Assembly (NCBI GenBank): GCA_044224905.1
Contig: JBGAJN010000004.1
Coordinates: 248,001 to 312,000 of the forward strand
Direction of reading: 5' to 3'
Length of the DNA: 64,000 bases
DNA from: JBGAJN01 sp044224905
GTDB taxonomy: Bacteria; Verrucomicrobiota; Verrucomicrobiia; Limisphaerales; JBGAJN01
Below the pieces are notes generated by a model. That model was not told where the DNA came from. It saw only the letters and a list, made by a program, of their open reading frames with translations, and ran no database searches. Shown here piece by piece: positions 28,038-36,343 of this stretch. Both the position numbers and the translations under genes were made by a program. The first letter of the stretch is position 1. Each line of letters begins with the position of its first letter.

Positions 28038-28279
28038 TTCTGCTTGGCCTTTCTCTTCCGTTTTGGTGTCGCGGTGGAATCACCAGCATAGCGCTTCACT
28101 TCGACGGCGTTTTTCTGCACTGCACCGCGCGCGCTGCGACCGTCGACCACGGATTTCTCCAGCAGCTTGGTCCAGCGCGACACGATCGCCGGGTGTCGGT
28201 TGGCATCGTTTGTCCGTTCGGCAGCGTCCCTGTTCATGTCATAAAGCTGCTTGGCCGCACTGGAGTTGCCGCCCGTTCC
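28034..28279 (-). pseudogene. Remnant of an arylsulfatase gene, C-terminal tail only
   Basis: About 81 open codons encode KQLYDMNRDAAERTNDANRH followed by PAIVSRWTKLLEKSVVDGRS, the characteristic C-terminal end of secreted arylsulfatases (LYD plus a helix ending LLEK-V-DGRS). The catalytic part is missing: the frame is closed by TGA just upstream (about 28280-28282), and the gene for the duplicated esterase ends at 28383. The segment between 28283 and 28382 reads in no frame as a sulfatase. The tail stop overlaps the next start (ATGA at 28034-28037). It looks like the scar of a deletion inside the operon. Confidence 0.7.
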
Positions 28280-28382
28280 TCAGGCAACGGAAACGACCAT
28301 TTGCCGAAGTTTTTCCACATCCGATCCGACGCAACTCCCGCCAGCCAGCGATTGCGGCCTCAGTCAAATTCGACGGCTCACT

Positions 28383-30230
28383 TCACTGCTTCGCCGCCTT
28401 CAGTTTCTCGATGAGGTAAGCATCCGTCGAATGGTGTTTCGCGTCAGGCGCGCCCGGATAATAAAGCTCGCACGGGACGCCGAGCTCCTTGCAATGCTCC
28501 TGCAACTTCACGCCGAAGTTCGACGTGTGCGTCGGATCTCTCTGGTCTTTGCCAAGCGCGGGCGGTTCGCCGAAGATCATATAGACCGGCGGATCGTCGG
28601 ACGTGACGAGCGCATAAGGCGAATATTCCGCGATGAATGGCAGAATCTTTTCCCGCGCAGCGACGAAGTCGTCGAACTTCTTGAACTCGCCGGCCTTCGC
28701 AAACGCATGTCCGCCGTAGGTGCTGTTGGGAGTCCATTCCCGCATCTGCTTCGGATCGAGCGTGGTTTGAGCGCCATTCACGGCGGCGCACCACAGGCGG
28801 GTGGATTCGCGCGCGATGGGATCGTCGCTCTTGGGATCCGCCATGTCGGGATGGAACGCCAGCCACAGTGATGAGCACGCACCCGCGCTGCCACCGCTCG
28901 CACCAATGCGCGCTTTGTCGATGTTCCATTCCTTCGCCTTGCTGCGCACGAACTGGAGCGCGCGCGCGGCGTCGTGCAATGGAGCCTTCACCGGCGGCAC
29001 GACGTCCTGCGCCTGCGAGATGTAGCGGTAGTTGACCGAGACGACCGAGATGCCGGCATCGAGGAAGGGCTTGGGATTCATGCCGTGCTTGTCGCCATTC
29101 ATCCAGCCGCCGCCGTGAATGTAGAACAGCAGCGGTGTCGGCTTGTCGGACTTGGCCTGATAAAAGTCGAACACGTTGCGCTCGGCCGGGCCGTAGCGAA
29201 CGTTCGCGGCGGTCGGCACCATCGGCGGCTTCGGATAACCTTTGAGCGCGTAGAGGAGGTAAGCCGTCGCGTTCGTGTGCTTCACGTCGGGCGCGCCGGG
29301 ATAGACGAGTTCGCAGGGCACGTTGAGGGCCTTGCATTTCTCCTGCAACTTCACGCCGTAATTCGCGGTGTGCGTCGGGTCCTTCTGCTCCTGACCGAGT
29401 GCGGGCGCCGAAGTATAGCTCATGTAAATCGCCGGATCGTCAGCGGTGACGTGTTCGATCGGCGAATATTCCTTGATCCACGGCAAAACTTCGTCGCGGT
29501 GTTCAAGGAACTCCGCGAAGTGTTTGTCGCGATCTTTGGTGTCGTTCGGATTCATGAAGCCGAACGCGTGTCCGCCGTAGCGGCTGTTCGGCGTCCACTC
29601 CTTGAGTTCTTTCGGATCGAGCGACGTCTGCGCGCCCATGACTGCGGCGCACCAGAGGCGGGTGGATTCGCGCGCGATGGGATCCTTGCTCTTCGGATCG
29701 GCCATGTCCTTGTGAAACGCGAGCCACAGCGATGAACACGCGCCCGCGCTGCCGCCGCTCGCGCCGATGCGCGCCTTGTCGATGTTCCACTCCTTTGCCT
29801 TGCTGCGCACGAACTGCAGCGCGCGCGCCGCGTCGTGCAGCGGGGCTTCGACCGGTGGCTTCACGCCCGCAAGTTGCGCCTGCCACGAATAGCGATAATT
29901 GATCGAGACTACCGAGATGCCCGCGGCGAGACATTCCTTGAGGCTGCCGGGATTCTTTTTGTCGCCCGACACCCAACCGCCGCCGTGGATGAAGAACAAC
30001 ACCGGCGTGGGGCGGGTGGACTTCGCCTTATAAAAATCCAGCACCTGCCGCTCGTGATCGCCGTAGTGAACATCGGCCTCAGTGGGCGCGATCGACGCGG
30101 TTTCCTTCTTCGTCGTCTTGGGTTTGGTTGCGGGCTTTTTCTCCGGCGCGTCGGCGGCGAATGAATTGCCGCAGAGCGCAAGCGTAAGACCCAAGAGAAT
30201 GGTGCGAGTTGTGTAGGTGTTCATGATCAT
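28383..30230 (-). CDS. Secreted alpha/beta hydrolase with two tandem esterase domains
   Basis: A signal peptide (1-25) and a Lys/Thr linker precede two copies of the same HSL/BD-FAE-type alpha/beta hydrolase domain, about residues 50-335 and 340-615. Each copy has an oxyanion HGGGW (82-86 and 372-376) and a nucleophile elbow GGSAG (Ser161 and Ser448). Long identical runs occur in both (LHDAARALQFVRSKAKEWN, IDKARIGASGGSAGACSSLW). The DNA copies are offset by roughly 845-860 bases. Both active sites look intact. Family members deacylate or hydrolyse carbohydrate esters, so acetyl or feruloyl removal from a glycan is likely. The gene overlaps the SGNH gene upstream by ATGA. Confidence 0.88.
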   Translation of the reverse strand: MIMNTYTTRTILLGLTLALCGNSFAADAPEKKPATKPKTTKKETASIAPTEADVHYGDHERQVLDFYKAKSTRPTPVLFFIHGGGWVSGDKKNPGSLKECLAAGISVVSINYRYSWQAQLAGVKPPVEAPLHDAARALQFVRSKAKEWNIDKARIGASGGSAGACSSLWLAFHKDMADPKSKDPIARESTRLWCAAVMGAQTSLDPKELKEWTPNSRYGGHAFGFMNPNDTKDRDKHFAEFLEHRDEVLPWIKEYSPIEHVTADDPAIYMSYTSAPALGQEQKDPTHTANYGVKLQEKCKALNVPCELVYPGAPDVKHTNATAYLLYALKGYPKPPMVPTAANVRYGPAERNVFDFYQAKSDKPTPLLFYIHGGGWMNGDKHGMNPKPFLDAGISVVSVNYRYISQAQDVVPPVKAPLHDAARALQFVRSKAKEWNIDKARIGASGGSAGACSSLWLAFHPDMADPKSDDPIARESTRLWCAAVNGAQTTLDPKQMREWTPNSTYGGHAFAKAGEFKKFDDFVAAREKILPFIAEYSPYALVTSDDPPVYMIFGEPPALGKDQRDPTHTSNFGVKLQEHCKELGVPCELYYPGAPDAKHHSTDAYLIEKLKAAKQ

Positions 30231-31210
30231 TTGGCTTTCAAAACGGATTCAATACTTGCGGCCACCGCTTTGGCGAGCACTTCGTAGCCTTCGGGCGCAA
30301 AGTGAACGTCGTTCGGGCGGCCAACTTTTTCCATCACGGGCAGCGTCACCGCATAGAGGTCATCAATAACGACGCCGTTGTCCTGCATGAGCTTCACGGC
30401 GATTTCATTGCGCACGGGAATGCTGTCGAATTTCCGTGTGGGCGAGAGAATACCGCCTTTGGGAACGGGCGTGGTGGTGGCGAAGATCAGTTTCGCACCA
30501 GTGGCCTTCATCTGCGCGACGAGCTTGCGCAGATTGTCCGCGTATTGCTCGCGCGTCGCCCGCTGGGTGATCTCGGAAGAAAACTTCGCGTCGTGGAGGC
30601 CGAAGTTGAAATGAATTACGTCCCACTTCCCATCGCCGAGCCAGGCAGTCATCTTTTCCAGACCAACTTCGGTCGCGCCACCATTTTGCGGTATGCGGTG
30701 CACGTTAGCCTTTCCCTTGAGCTTCTCGCGGACGCCGATCGTGTAGCCAATGGAAACCGAATCGCCAATCAGCAGCACGCGCGGCAAACCGGGCACATCC
30801 TTGACGGGCTTCATCGCGTCGTTTCGCGAAGAATCAGAATCGGCAACGGTTTCGCCTTCGTTGGCCTTGCGCAGACCGAGCTTCGCGAGTTCGGCCTGCC
30901 GCTTGAGCAACGGTTCGATGGCCGGATCTTGGGCGACCATCGCCTTTCGTTTCGCTTCCTCATAAGTAGCCGTCGCAGCTCGATACGTCTTGCCCGCCGC
31001 GGCGTCGCGATCGGCTGGAAATTTGCGCCGATCCTCGGTGTAGGCCTTGCGCGCCGCGCTGTAAACCCGCGCGGCTTCGCGCATCGCCGGCGTGCGTTTG
31101 GCGGCAAGCTCAACGTCCGCCAGCCGTTTTTTCTCGGCGTCGGTGAGCGGCTCGACAGCGAGCGCCCCGACGGCGAACAGGAGAGTGAGGAAAGTGAAGA
31201 GATGTTTCAT
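30227..31210 (-). CDS. Secreted SGNH/GDSL hydrolase with N-terminal coiled coil
   Basis: The 327-residue product has a signal peptide (1-18), a charged helical, probably coiled-coil region (about 22-115, Ala/Lys/Arg/Glu rich) and an SGNH hydrolase domain from 140. GDSVS (149-153) carries the nucleophilic serine, HFNFGLHDAK is the block III region, and NDVHFAPEGYE near residue 300 gives the catalytic histidine. A shorter paralogue without the coiled coil lies at 33880-34584, on the other side of a flavoprotein. Sugar O-acetylesterase activity is the usual role of such secreted proteins. Start and stop overlap both neighbours by 4 bases. Confidence 0.85.
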   Translation of the reverse strand: MKHLFTFLTLLFAVGALAVEPLTDAEKKRLADVELAAKRTPAMREAARVYSAARKAYTEDRRKFPADRDAAAGKTYRAATATYEEAKRKAMVAQDPAIEPLLKRQAELAKLGLRKANEGETVADSDSSRNDAMKPVKDVPGLPRVLLIGDSVSIGYTIGVREKLKGKANVHRIPQNGGATEVGLEKMTAWLGDGKWDVIHFNFGLHDAKFSSEITQRATREQYADNLRKLVAQMKATGAKLIFATTTPVPKGGILSPTRKFDSIPVRNEIAVKLMQDNGVVIDDLYAVTLPVMEKVGRPNDVHFAPEGYEVLAKAVAASIESVLKAK

Positions 31211-33876
31211 GGCTTGCTGGATTGAACAAGTCCTCGTGCGATGGCGATGGCGAAATCACCGGCCTTGATCGACGTGGAAGATTTGTCAGGCAATCGAACA
31301 GCGGTGCCGAACAATTTGGTGACACGTTCCAGCACGCGACTTCGCTCATCCTCGTTGAGCGGCTCGTCGGCACCCCACTTCGCTTTCGTCGCGAGCGGAA
31401 CGCGATTGTCGCGTTCGATTTCTCCGGGGCGATCCATGATTTGATGCAGCGAAAGAAGCTGCGTCGCGCGCCACAGCGGCGTGCCCCACGGCACGTCGGC
31501 ATACCAGCGTTGGATAAGCGTGCATCCAGCGTCGAGCAAAGCTTGCTGCACTTGCAACGGACGCAATGCCCGCGGCTGCACCCCTTGATTCACCGCAAGG
31601 GCGGCGATGGCGCCGGCGGCCTGGCCCGTGAGCATGGTCACGGGCTGCAAGCGAGTCGCCCCATTGGCGATGCGTGATTGGGAAATGTTTTTCTCCGCCG
31701 GAACAAAGCCATCGAGCTTCTCCGGGATGAAGGCCTCGAACGGAATTTGAAACGGCCCACCGCCTTTGGGAAGTTCGCCGGCATCGAGATCGGGCTCAAT
31801 CGCGTGACCGGTCCGACCGTGGTCAAGGTCCATGAAATAGTCACCCATCGCGACAGATGTGGCGACGTGCTTGGCCTGTTCGAAGCGCCCGAGATCCTTC
31901 GCGGTGAGCGTCTGCAAGCCGATGATGCGGCGGCATTCGCGCACGTAAGGTTGCTGCGGCAAATGAACGGCGAGCGCCTCGAGGTCGGGCCGCAAATCGA
32001 GCGCGTGCATCTTCGCACGGTTGTAGGGCGTCGCGTAACCTTCGTCCTCGGCGAGCGACCAATTCACGCCGAGTTCGTGCTGGAAATAATAGAGCGCACC
32101 GAGCGTCTTGTAGATGCCCTCGCGTTCGTCGCGCAAACGCTGCGCGGCGTCTTCGATGGTCGCGACGGTGACGGGGTAATCATTGCCGCCGTTGAAGCCA
32201 CATTGAGTGTGGCGCTGGTTGCTGCGTTCGCCAGTGAGCGAACTGTCGGCGTCGACCATTCCGCGCCACGCGAAATACACGCGCCAACTGCGATGGCCCT
32301 TAATGCCCTTGCCCGCACCGCCCCACAGCATGAAGCCGTCGTTCGCGTAATTCTTGTAGCGCTTGCCCGAGCCCTTCTCGTAACCGGGCGGCGGTGATTT
32401 GATTTGAAGATGCTCCGGCACACCATTCGGATACTCGCGCACCACGCAGGTCCACGTGTGATCCTGCACAAGCGCCGCCGGATCAAGCTTGTCGCTGGTG
32501 ACATTGCCCACGCGATAACGCGCGCCGGTAAGCGGAATAACGTCGCCGTATTCGGTTGCGTCCACGAGCACTTTGCACGCGATGTCTTTGCGAGAGGCGC
32601 CGACGACGTCGGGAAATTCCACGGTCACTCCTTTTACCGTGTCACCCTGTTTCTTCACGGCAACGACACGCGCGCGCAGGCTCACGTCGAGCACAGCCTT
32701 TCGTTCCCGCGCTTCCTTGATGAAACCGTAGAGCACCGCGCGCGCCGCTTTGGGTTCGTAGCCGCCCTCGAGCTGGTCAGGATAACCGTAGTAGGCGATG
32801 AATGGATCCTTATCGAGCGTCTGGTAATGCGTGACCATGCTCTCGTGGAACTCACGATAGATGCCGCGCTCGCGCACGGGAAACTTCATCCACACCGAAT
32901 CCTCGTCCATCGAAGTCACACCCGCGCAACTCATCTGTCCGCCGATCCAATCCGTCTCCTCCAACAGCAACACGCGCGCGCCCATCCGAGCCGCCTGCAC
33001 CGCTGCCGCCCAGCCGCCCGTCCCCGCACCGGCCACGACGATGTCGTAGTCCACAGCGACCTTTTCCCGCGGCGTGTTGAGCGCGTCGGAATTCCACTCT
33101 GGTCGCACCACGGGATAATCGGGTTCGCCAGCTGAAATGACCGCGTTCCGCTTAGCGAGTCGGGCAGGATCCGCCTTCAACTCCACCGGTTTTACCGGTT
33201 CGATGCGAAACGACGATGCCGCCGCAAACCGCGTGCAGCGCAGTCCCGGATTACCGCGCGTAAACTCGCCATCAATCGCCGACAGCCGCGCCTGCTCGCG
33301 TCCGTCGGCATCGAAAATCGCCGCCGTGAGACGATCGCCCTCGAGCGTGAGCGAGAGTTTCCAAAGCTCGCCTTCGCGATAACGCCTCAGCGTGACGAGT
33401 CCGGTCGGCCGCGTAGCCACATCGGCAACTGGCTTGATGAAATCGAGCGCGAATTCCTGGCCATCCTTCACCTTGATCAATTCCAACCGACCCGTACCGC
33501 TGAAGCGCGCGAGGTAAAAATTGTTTCGATCGGCCGCCCGCCCCACTATGCCGAACGCCGACGACTCATCCTCGGTCTTCTTGAATTCCGCCACGAGGCG
33601 CGCGTCCGCCAGTGCCCGCGCCGGCTTCACGTCCGCCGTGTAGCCGTCATACACAATCAAGCCCGTGCGCAGCTTGAGCATCGCGCGGAGAAACCCGTTG
33701 CCATCCCCCGCCCAATTGCGACTGGGCCGCTCGTTGACAAGATCACGCCAGCCATCGGGGATGCGTCCGTAGAGGGCGCTCTTGAAGTCAGCATGAAACA
33801 GATCCGTCTGCGGGGCTGCGAAGACTGAGCCGCAAAGGAGAGTGAAGAGAACGGCGGTGACAGCGAATCGGCGCAT
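31207..33876 (-). CDS. Secreted FAD-dependent oxidoreductase (PF12831 type) with N-terminal LamG/DUF1080-like domain
   Basis: The 889-residue product has a signal peptide (1-20) and a jellyroll-like N-terminal domain (about 25-228, with DLFHADFKSALYGRIPDGWR and ARFSGTGRLELIKV), resembling DUF1080 or laminin-G-type carbohydrate-binding folds. The flavoprotein domain starts at 275 with a classical GAGTGG loop (283-288) and ETDWIGGQMSCAGV. Typical later blocks are DATEYGDVIPLTGARYRVG, ECRRIIGLQTLTAKD and GATRLQPVTMLTGQAAGA. The accessory domain differs from the golvesin-like one in the left-hand flavoproteins, so this is a third architecture of the same enzyme class. The ATG has a 3-base gap after the stop of the SGNH gene at 33880. 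Confidence 0.87.
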   Translation of the reverse strand: MRRFAVTAVLFTLLCGSVFAAPQTDLFHADFKSALYGRIPDGWRDLVNERPSRNWAGDGNGFLRAMLKLRTGLIVYDGYTADVKPARALADARLVAEFKKTEDESSAFGIVGRAADRNNFYLARFSGTGRLELIKVKDGQEFALDFIKPVADVATRPTGLVTLRRYREGELWKLSLTLEGDRLTAAIFDADGREQARLSAIDGEFTRGNPGLRCTRFAAASSFRIEPVKPVELKADPARLAKRNAVISAGEPDYPVVRPEWNSDALNTPREKVAVDYDIVVAGAGTGGWAAAVQAARMGARVLLLEETDWIGGQMSCAGVTSMDEDSVWMKFPVRERGIYREFHESMVTHYQTLDKDPFIAYYGYPDQLEGGYEPKAARAVLYGFIKEARERKAVLDVSLRARVVAVKKQGDTVKGVTVEFPDVVGASRKDIACKVLVDATEYGDVIPLTGARYRVGNVTSDKLDPAALVQDHTWTCVVREYPNGVPEHLQIKSPPPGYEKGSGKRYKNYANDGFMLWGGAGKGIKGHRSWRVYFAWRGMVDADSSLTGERSNQRHTQCGFNGGNDYPVTVATIEDAAQRLRDEREGIYKTLGALYYFQHELGVNWSLAEDEGYATPYNRAKMHALDLRPDLEALAVHLPQQPYVRECRRIIGLQTLTAKDLGRFEQAKHVATSVAMGDYFMDLDHGRTGHAIEPDLDAGELPKGGGPFQIPFEAFIPEKLDGFVPAEKNISQSRIANGATRLQPVTMLTGQAAGAIAALAVNQGVQPRALRPLQVQQALLDAGCTLIQRWYADVPWGTPLWRATQLLSLHQIMDRPGEIERDNRVPLATKAKWGADEPLNEDERSRVLERVTKLFGTAVRLPDKSSTSIKAGDFAIAIARGLVQSSKP

Positions 33877-33879
33877 GCG

Positions 33880-34584
33880 TCACTTTTTTCCCAACGCCGC
33901 CTCGATGCTCGCCGCGACGTTCTTGGCCAGCAGCGCCGAACCTTCCGCGTTGAAGTGAACATCGCCCTTGTTTTGCAATGTCCCCACATGCGGTGCGACG
34001 GCCCCGTTGAGGTCGTCAATGGCGACGCCATTTTCCTCCATCACTTTTTTCGCGATGGCGTTGTATTGATCTACGCTGCCGAAGCGCCGAATGGGCGAGA
34101 GGTTGCCACCGTTGGGCACCGGCGTGGTTGTGGCGAAAATCAATTTCGCGCCCGTGGCTTTCATCAACTTCACCAACTCGCGCAGATTCTTTTCGTAGAT
34201 ATCCGGCGGCGCGTGGCGCACGCCCTCGGGCGGAAGCTTGGCGTCGTGCAGGCCGAAGTTGAAATGGATCACGTCCCATTTCTTCTCACCCAGCCACGAC
34301 TTGAGATAGTGGAGACCGTTGCCGGTGGAACTGCAATTCGTCGGCGGGCGGTGCACGTTGGCCTTGCCCTTGAGCAACGCGCGCGTCGGCAGCGTGTAGC
34401 CCATCGAAACGGAATCGCCGATCAGCAGCACGCGCGGCAGGCCCGCGACGTCTTCGATTGGTGCGAGTGACGAATCGGGCGCGGGTTTGGCTTTTGCCGG
34501 AGGCTTCGCCGCTGAATCAGCCGCGGGCGCCATGGACGCAAATTCCAAGACGAGGAGAGCGACGAGAAAGAGACGTGGGTTCAT
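33880..34584 (-). CDS. Secreted SGNH/GDSL hydrolase
   Basis: A compact 234-residue paralogue of the hydrolase domain encoded at 30227-31210. It has a signal peptide (1-21) and a Lys/Pro/Ala linker. LLIGDSVSMGYT has the nucleophilic Ser in GDSVS (about 57-61); HFNFGLHDAK and GDVHFNAEGSALLA near the end complete the site. Conservation between the two copies is highest over LIFATTTPVP and the GDSVS block. The pair flanks the flavoprotein at 31207, which suggests duplication and gene shuffling. Probable carbohydrate O-acetylesterase; no substrate can be assigned. Confidence 0.85.
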   Translation of the reverse strand: MNPRLFLVALLVLEFASMAPAADSAAKPPAKAKPAPDSSLAPIEDVAGLPRVLLIGDSVSMGYTLPTRALLKGKANVHRPPTNCSSTGNGLHYLKSWLGEKKWDVIHFNFGLHDAKLPPEGVRHAPPDIYEKNLRELVKLMKATGAKLIFATTTPVPNGGNLSPIRRFGSVDQYNAIAKKVMEENGVAIDDLNGAVAPHVGTLQNKGDVHFNAEGSALLAKNVAASIEAALGKK

Positions 34585-34606
34585 GTTCGGGTGAATGTAG
34601 GGACAG

Positions 34607-36343
34607 TCACTTCGCAGGCCAAGTCAGCTTCTGCCCGTCTTTCAAAAGGCGCTCGCGCAACTTGGCGTAGTCGACCTTTTGCACCGGCACGTGATCATCC
34701 ATCGCCAAGCACGCGGCCGTCGCGGCACTTTGGCTTGTGGCCATGAAAACCGGTTCCATCCGAATGCTGCTGAAGGCCGTGTGGCTAGCCGAGAGCGCAA
34801 AGGTGACAAAGAGGTTCTCGCACTCACTCGGTTTCGCAACGATGGACGCGTAACCGATCGGATACGGCGGCGCGCCATCGCGACCGCCGGCGGTCTTGCC
34901 TTCACGAATAACGACGCCGTCCTTCACGATGCGGCGAATCTCGTGCGTGTCCGTGCCGTAGGAACCGATGCTCACGGAGTTCGGCGCGACCTCCCGGCCG
35001 AACGTGTGGTGCTCCGTCATCACGAGGTCAGAGAGCATGCGGCGCGCCTCGCGGATGTAGAGTTGGTGCGGCCATCCGCCGTTGTCGGTGAACTCGTCGC
35101 GCGGCAGGCCGAAGCGCTTCATGTCGTTGCGCACTTTCACCGGCACACGCGAATCAGTGGCGAGAAAATGCAACAGGCCGCGGTGATAGTTCTCGTGCTC
35201 TTTCGCGATCTGCTCGCGACGCGCGTAACTCGCTTCAGGCCAATCCCAACTCGCGCCGGGCAGATTGCCACCGAACGTGGCGGTGTTGAAATCCCACTTC
35301 CCATTCGGCAACGCGTCGTACTTCGAGAACCAACGCAAGTCCATGTCGTCGCCGATGGCCTGACACGCAGCGATGAACCGCGCGACAAGTTCGTAGCGCT
35401 TCGGGTCGTAATCCGGCGGCGGCGCGATGGGGATGCGGTTGGCATTTGTCGTGAGACAGAGGCGGAAGCAATACGCCTGCACGCCGGGCGCTGCTTCTCC
35501 GGGCTTGCCCGGTTCACCGGCCTGCACGAGCGGCAAGAGTCCGCTCTTTGGATCGCCGGGTACGACATAAGGATCGAGTGGAAAGTCGCGATCCCACACG
35601 CCCTGACCGCCGGGCACGCGCCCCGTCGGGCCGGGCTTCAAGTGATTGGTGCGCGGCTTATACTTCGCGTCGTAGTAAATGCCGTTGTAACGCTCACCGT
35701 ATTTCGCGTCGCCCTCGCGCATCAACGTGTAGCTCACGCCCGCCTTCGCCATCAGGTCGCCTTCGTAGGTGGCATCGATGAACATTTTCGCGCGGAATAC
35801 AGTGCCGTCCTCAGTGACAAACTCCGCGATACGCGCGCCGTTCTTCTTCACCGACGTGAGTCGAGCATTGAAATGGACCGTCACCTTCGCCTCCCGCGCC
35901 ATTTCGGTGAAGACGCGCTCCGCAACGTGCGGTTCGATGGAATACGCGCCGCCGGTCGCCGGCCCGCCGCCTTTGCTTTCGAATGGCTTGTCCCACTCCA
36001 GCTTTTGCCCGTAGCTCGCAACGAGCCGCGTGAAATACTCGCGCGCGATGCCACCGACCGTGCGTGGGTCGCCGATGTCCACCGCGCTCAAGCCGCCCGC
36101 CGTCATCCCGCCAAGATGCCGGCCGGGTTCGGCGATGACCACGCGCTTGCCCATCCGCGCCGCCTGCACTGCCGCCGCGACTCCACCGGACGTGCCGCCG
36201 TAGATGCATACGTCCGCCTCGATCATCGCAGCCGACGCTCGGAAAACAGCGAGCAGCGCAAGCACGATGCCGATCCCCAACTGACTCGCGACCCGAAATG
36301 AATTGCGTCGTGAGGAATTAGTGATGCGTTGGTGTTCGTTCAT
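34607..36343 (-). CDS. Secreted FAD-dependent oxidoreductase (PF12831 type), single domain
   Basis: The 578-residue product has a signal sequence with basic residues at 12-13 and a hydrophobic core (24-39). The flavoprotein domain begins at 43 with GGTSGG at 49-54 and PGRHLGGMTAGGLS. YSIEPHVAERVFTEM, FIDATYEGDLMAKAGVSYT, YIREARRMLSDLVMTEHHTF and SIRMEPVFMATSQSAA mark the class. It has no accessory domain. It is the closest relative in the window of the protein encoded at 54433. ATGA overlap (36340-36343) couples it to the propeller gene upstream. Confidence 0.88.
   Translation of the reverse strand: MNEHQRITNSSRRNSFRVASQLGIGIVLALLAVFRASAAMIEADVCIYGGTSGGVAAAVQAARMGKRVVIAEPGRHLGGMTAGGLSAVDIGDPRTVGGIAREYFTRLVASYGQKLEWDKPFESKGGGPATGGAYSIEPHVAERVFTEMAREAKVTVHFNARLTSVKKNGARIAEFVTEDGTVFRAKMFIDATYEGDLMAKAGVSYTLMREGDAKYGERYNGIYYDAKYKPRTNHLKPGPTGRVPGGQGVWDRDFPLDPYVVPGDPKSGLLPLVQAGEPGKPGEAAPGVQAYCFRLCLTTNANRIPIAPPPDYDPKRYELVARFIAACQAIGDDMDLRWFSKYDALPNGKWDFNTATFGGNLPGASWDWPEASYARREQIAKEHENYHRGLLHFLATDSRVPVKVRNDMKRFGLPRDEFTDNGGWPHQLYIREARRMLSDLVMTEHHTFGREVAPNSVSIGSYGTDTHEIRRIVKDGVVIREGKTAGGRDGAPPYPIGYASIVAKPSECENLFVTFALSASHTAFSSIRMEPVFMATSQSAATAACLAMDDHVPVQKVDYAKLRERLLKDGQKLTWPAK

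Noticed and set aside
28383..30230. Direct DNA repeats as a mobile element
   Set aside because: The repeat corresponds exactly to a duplicated protein domain in frame, with no terminal inverted repeats or transposase.
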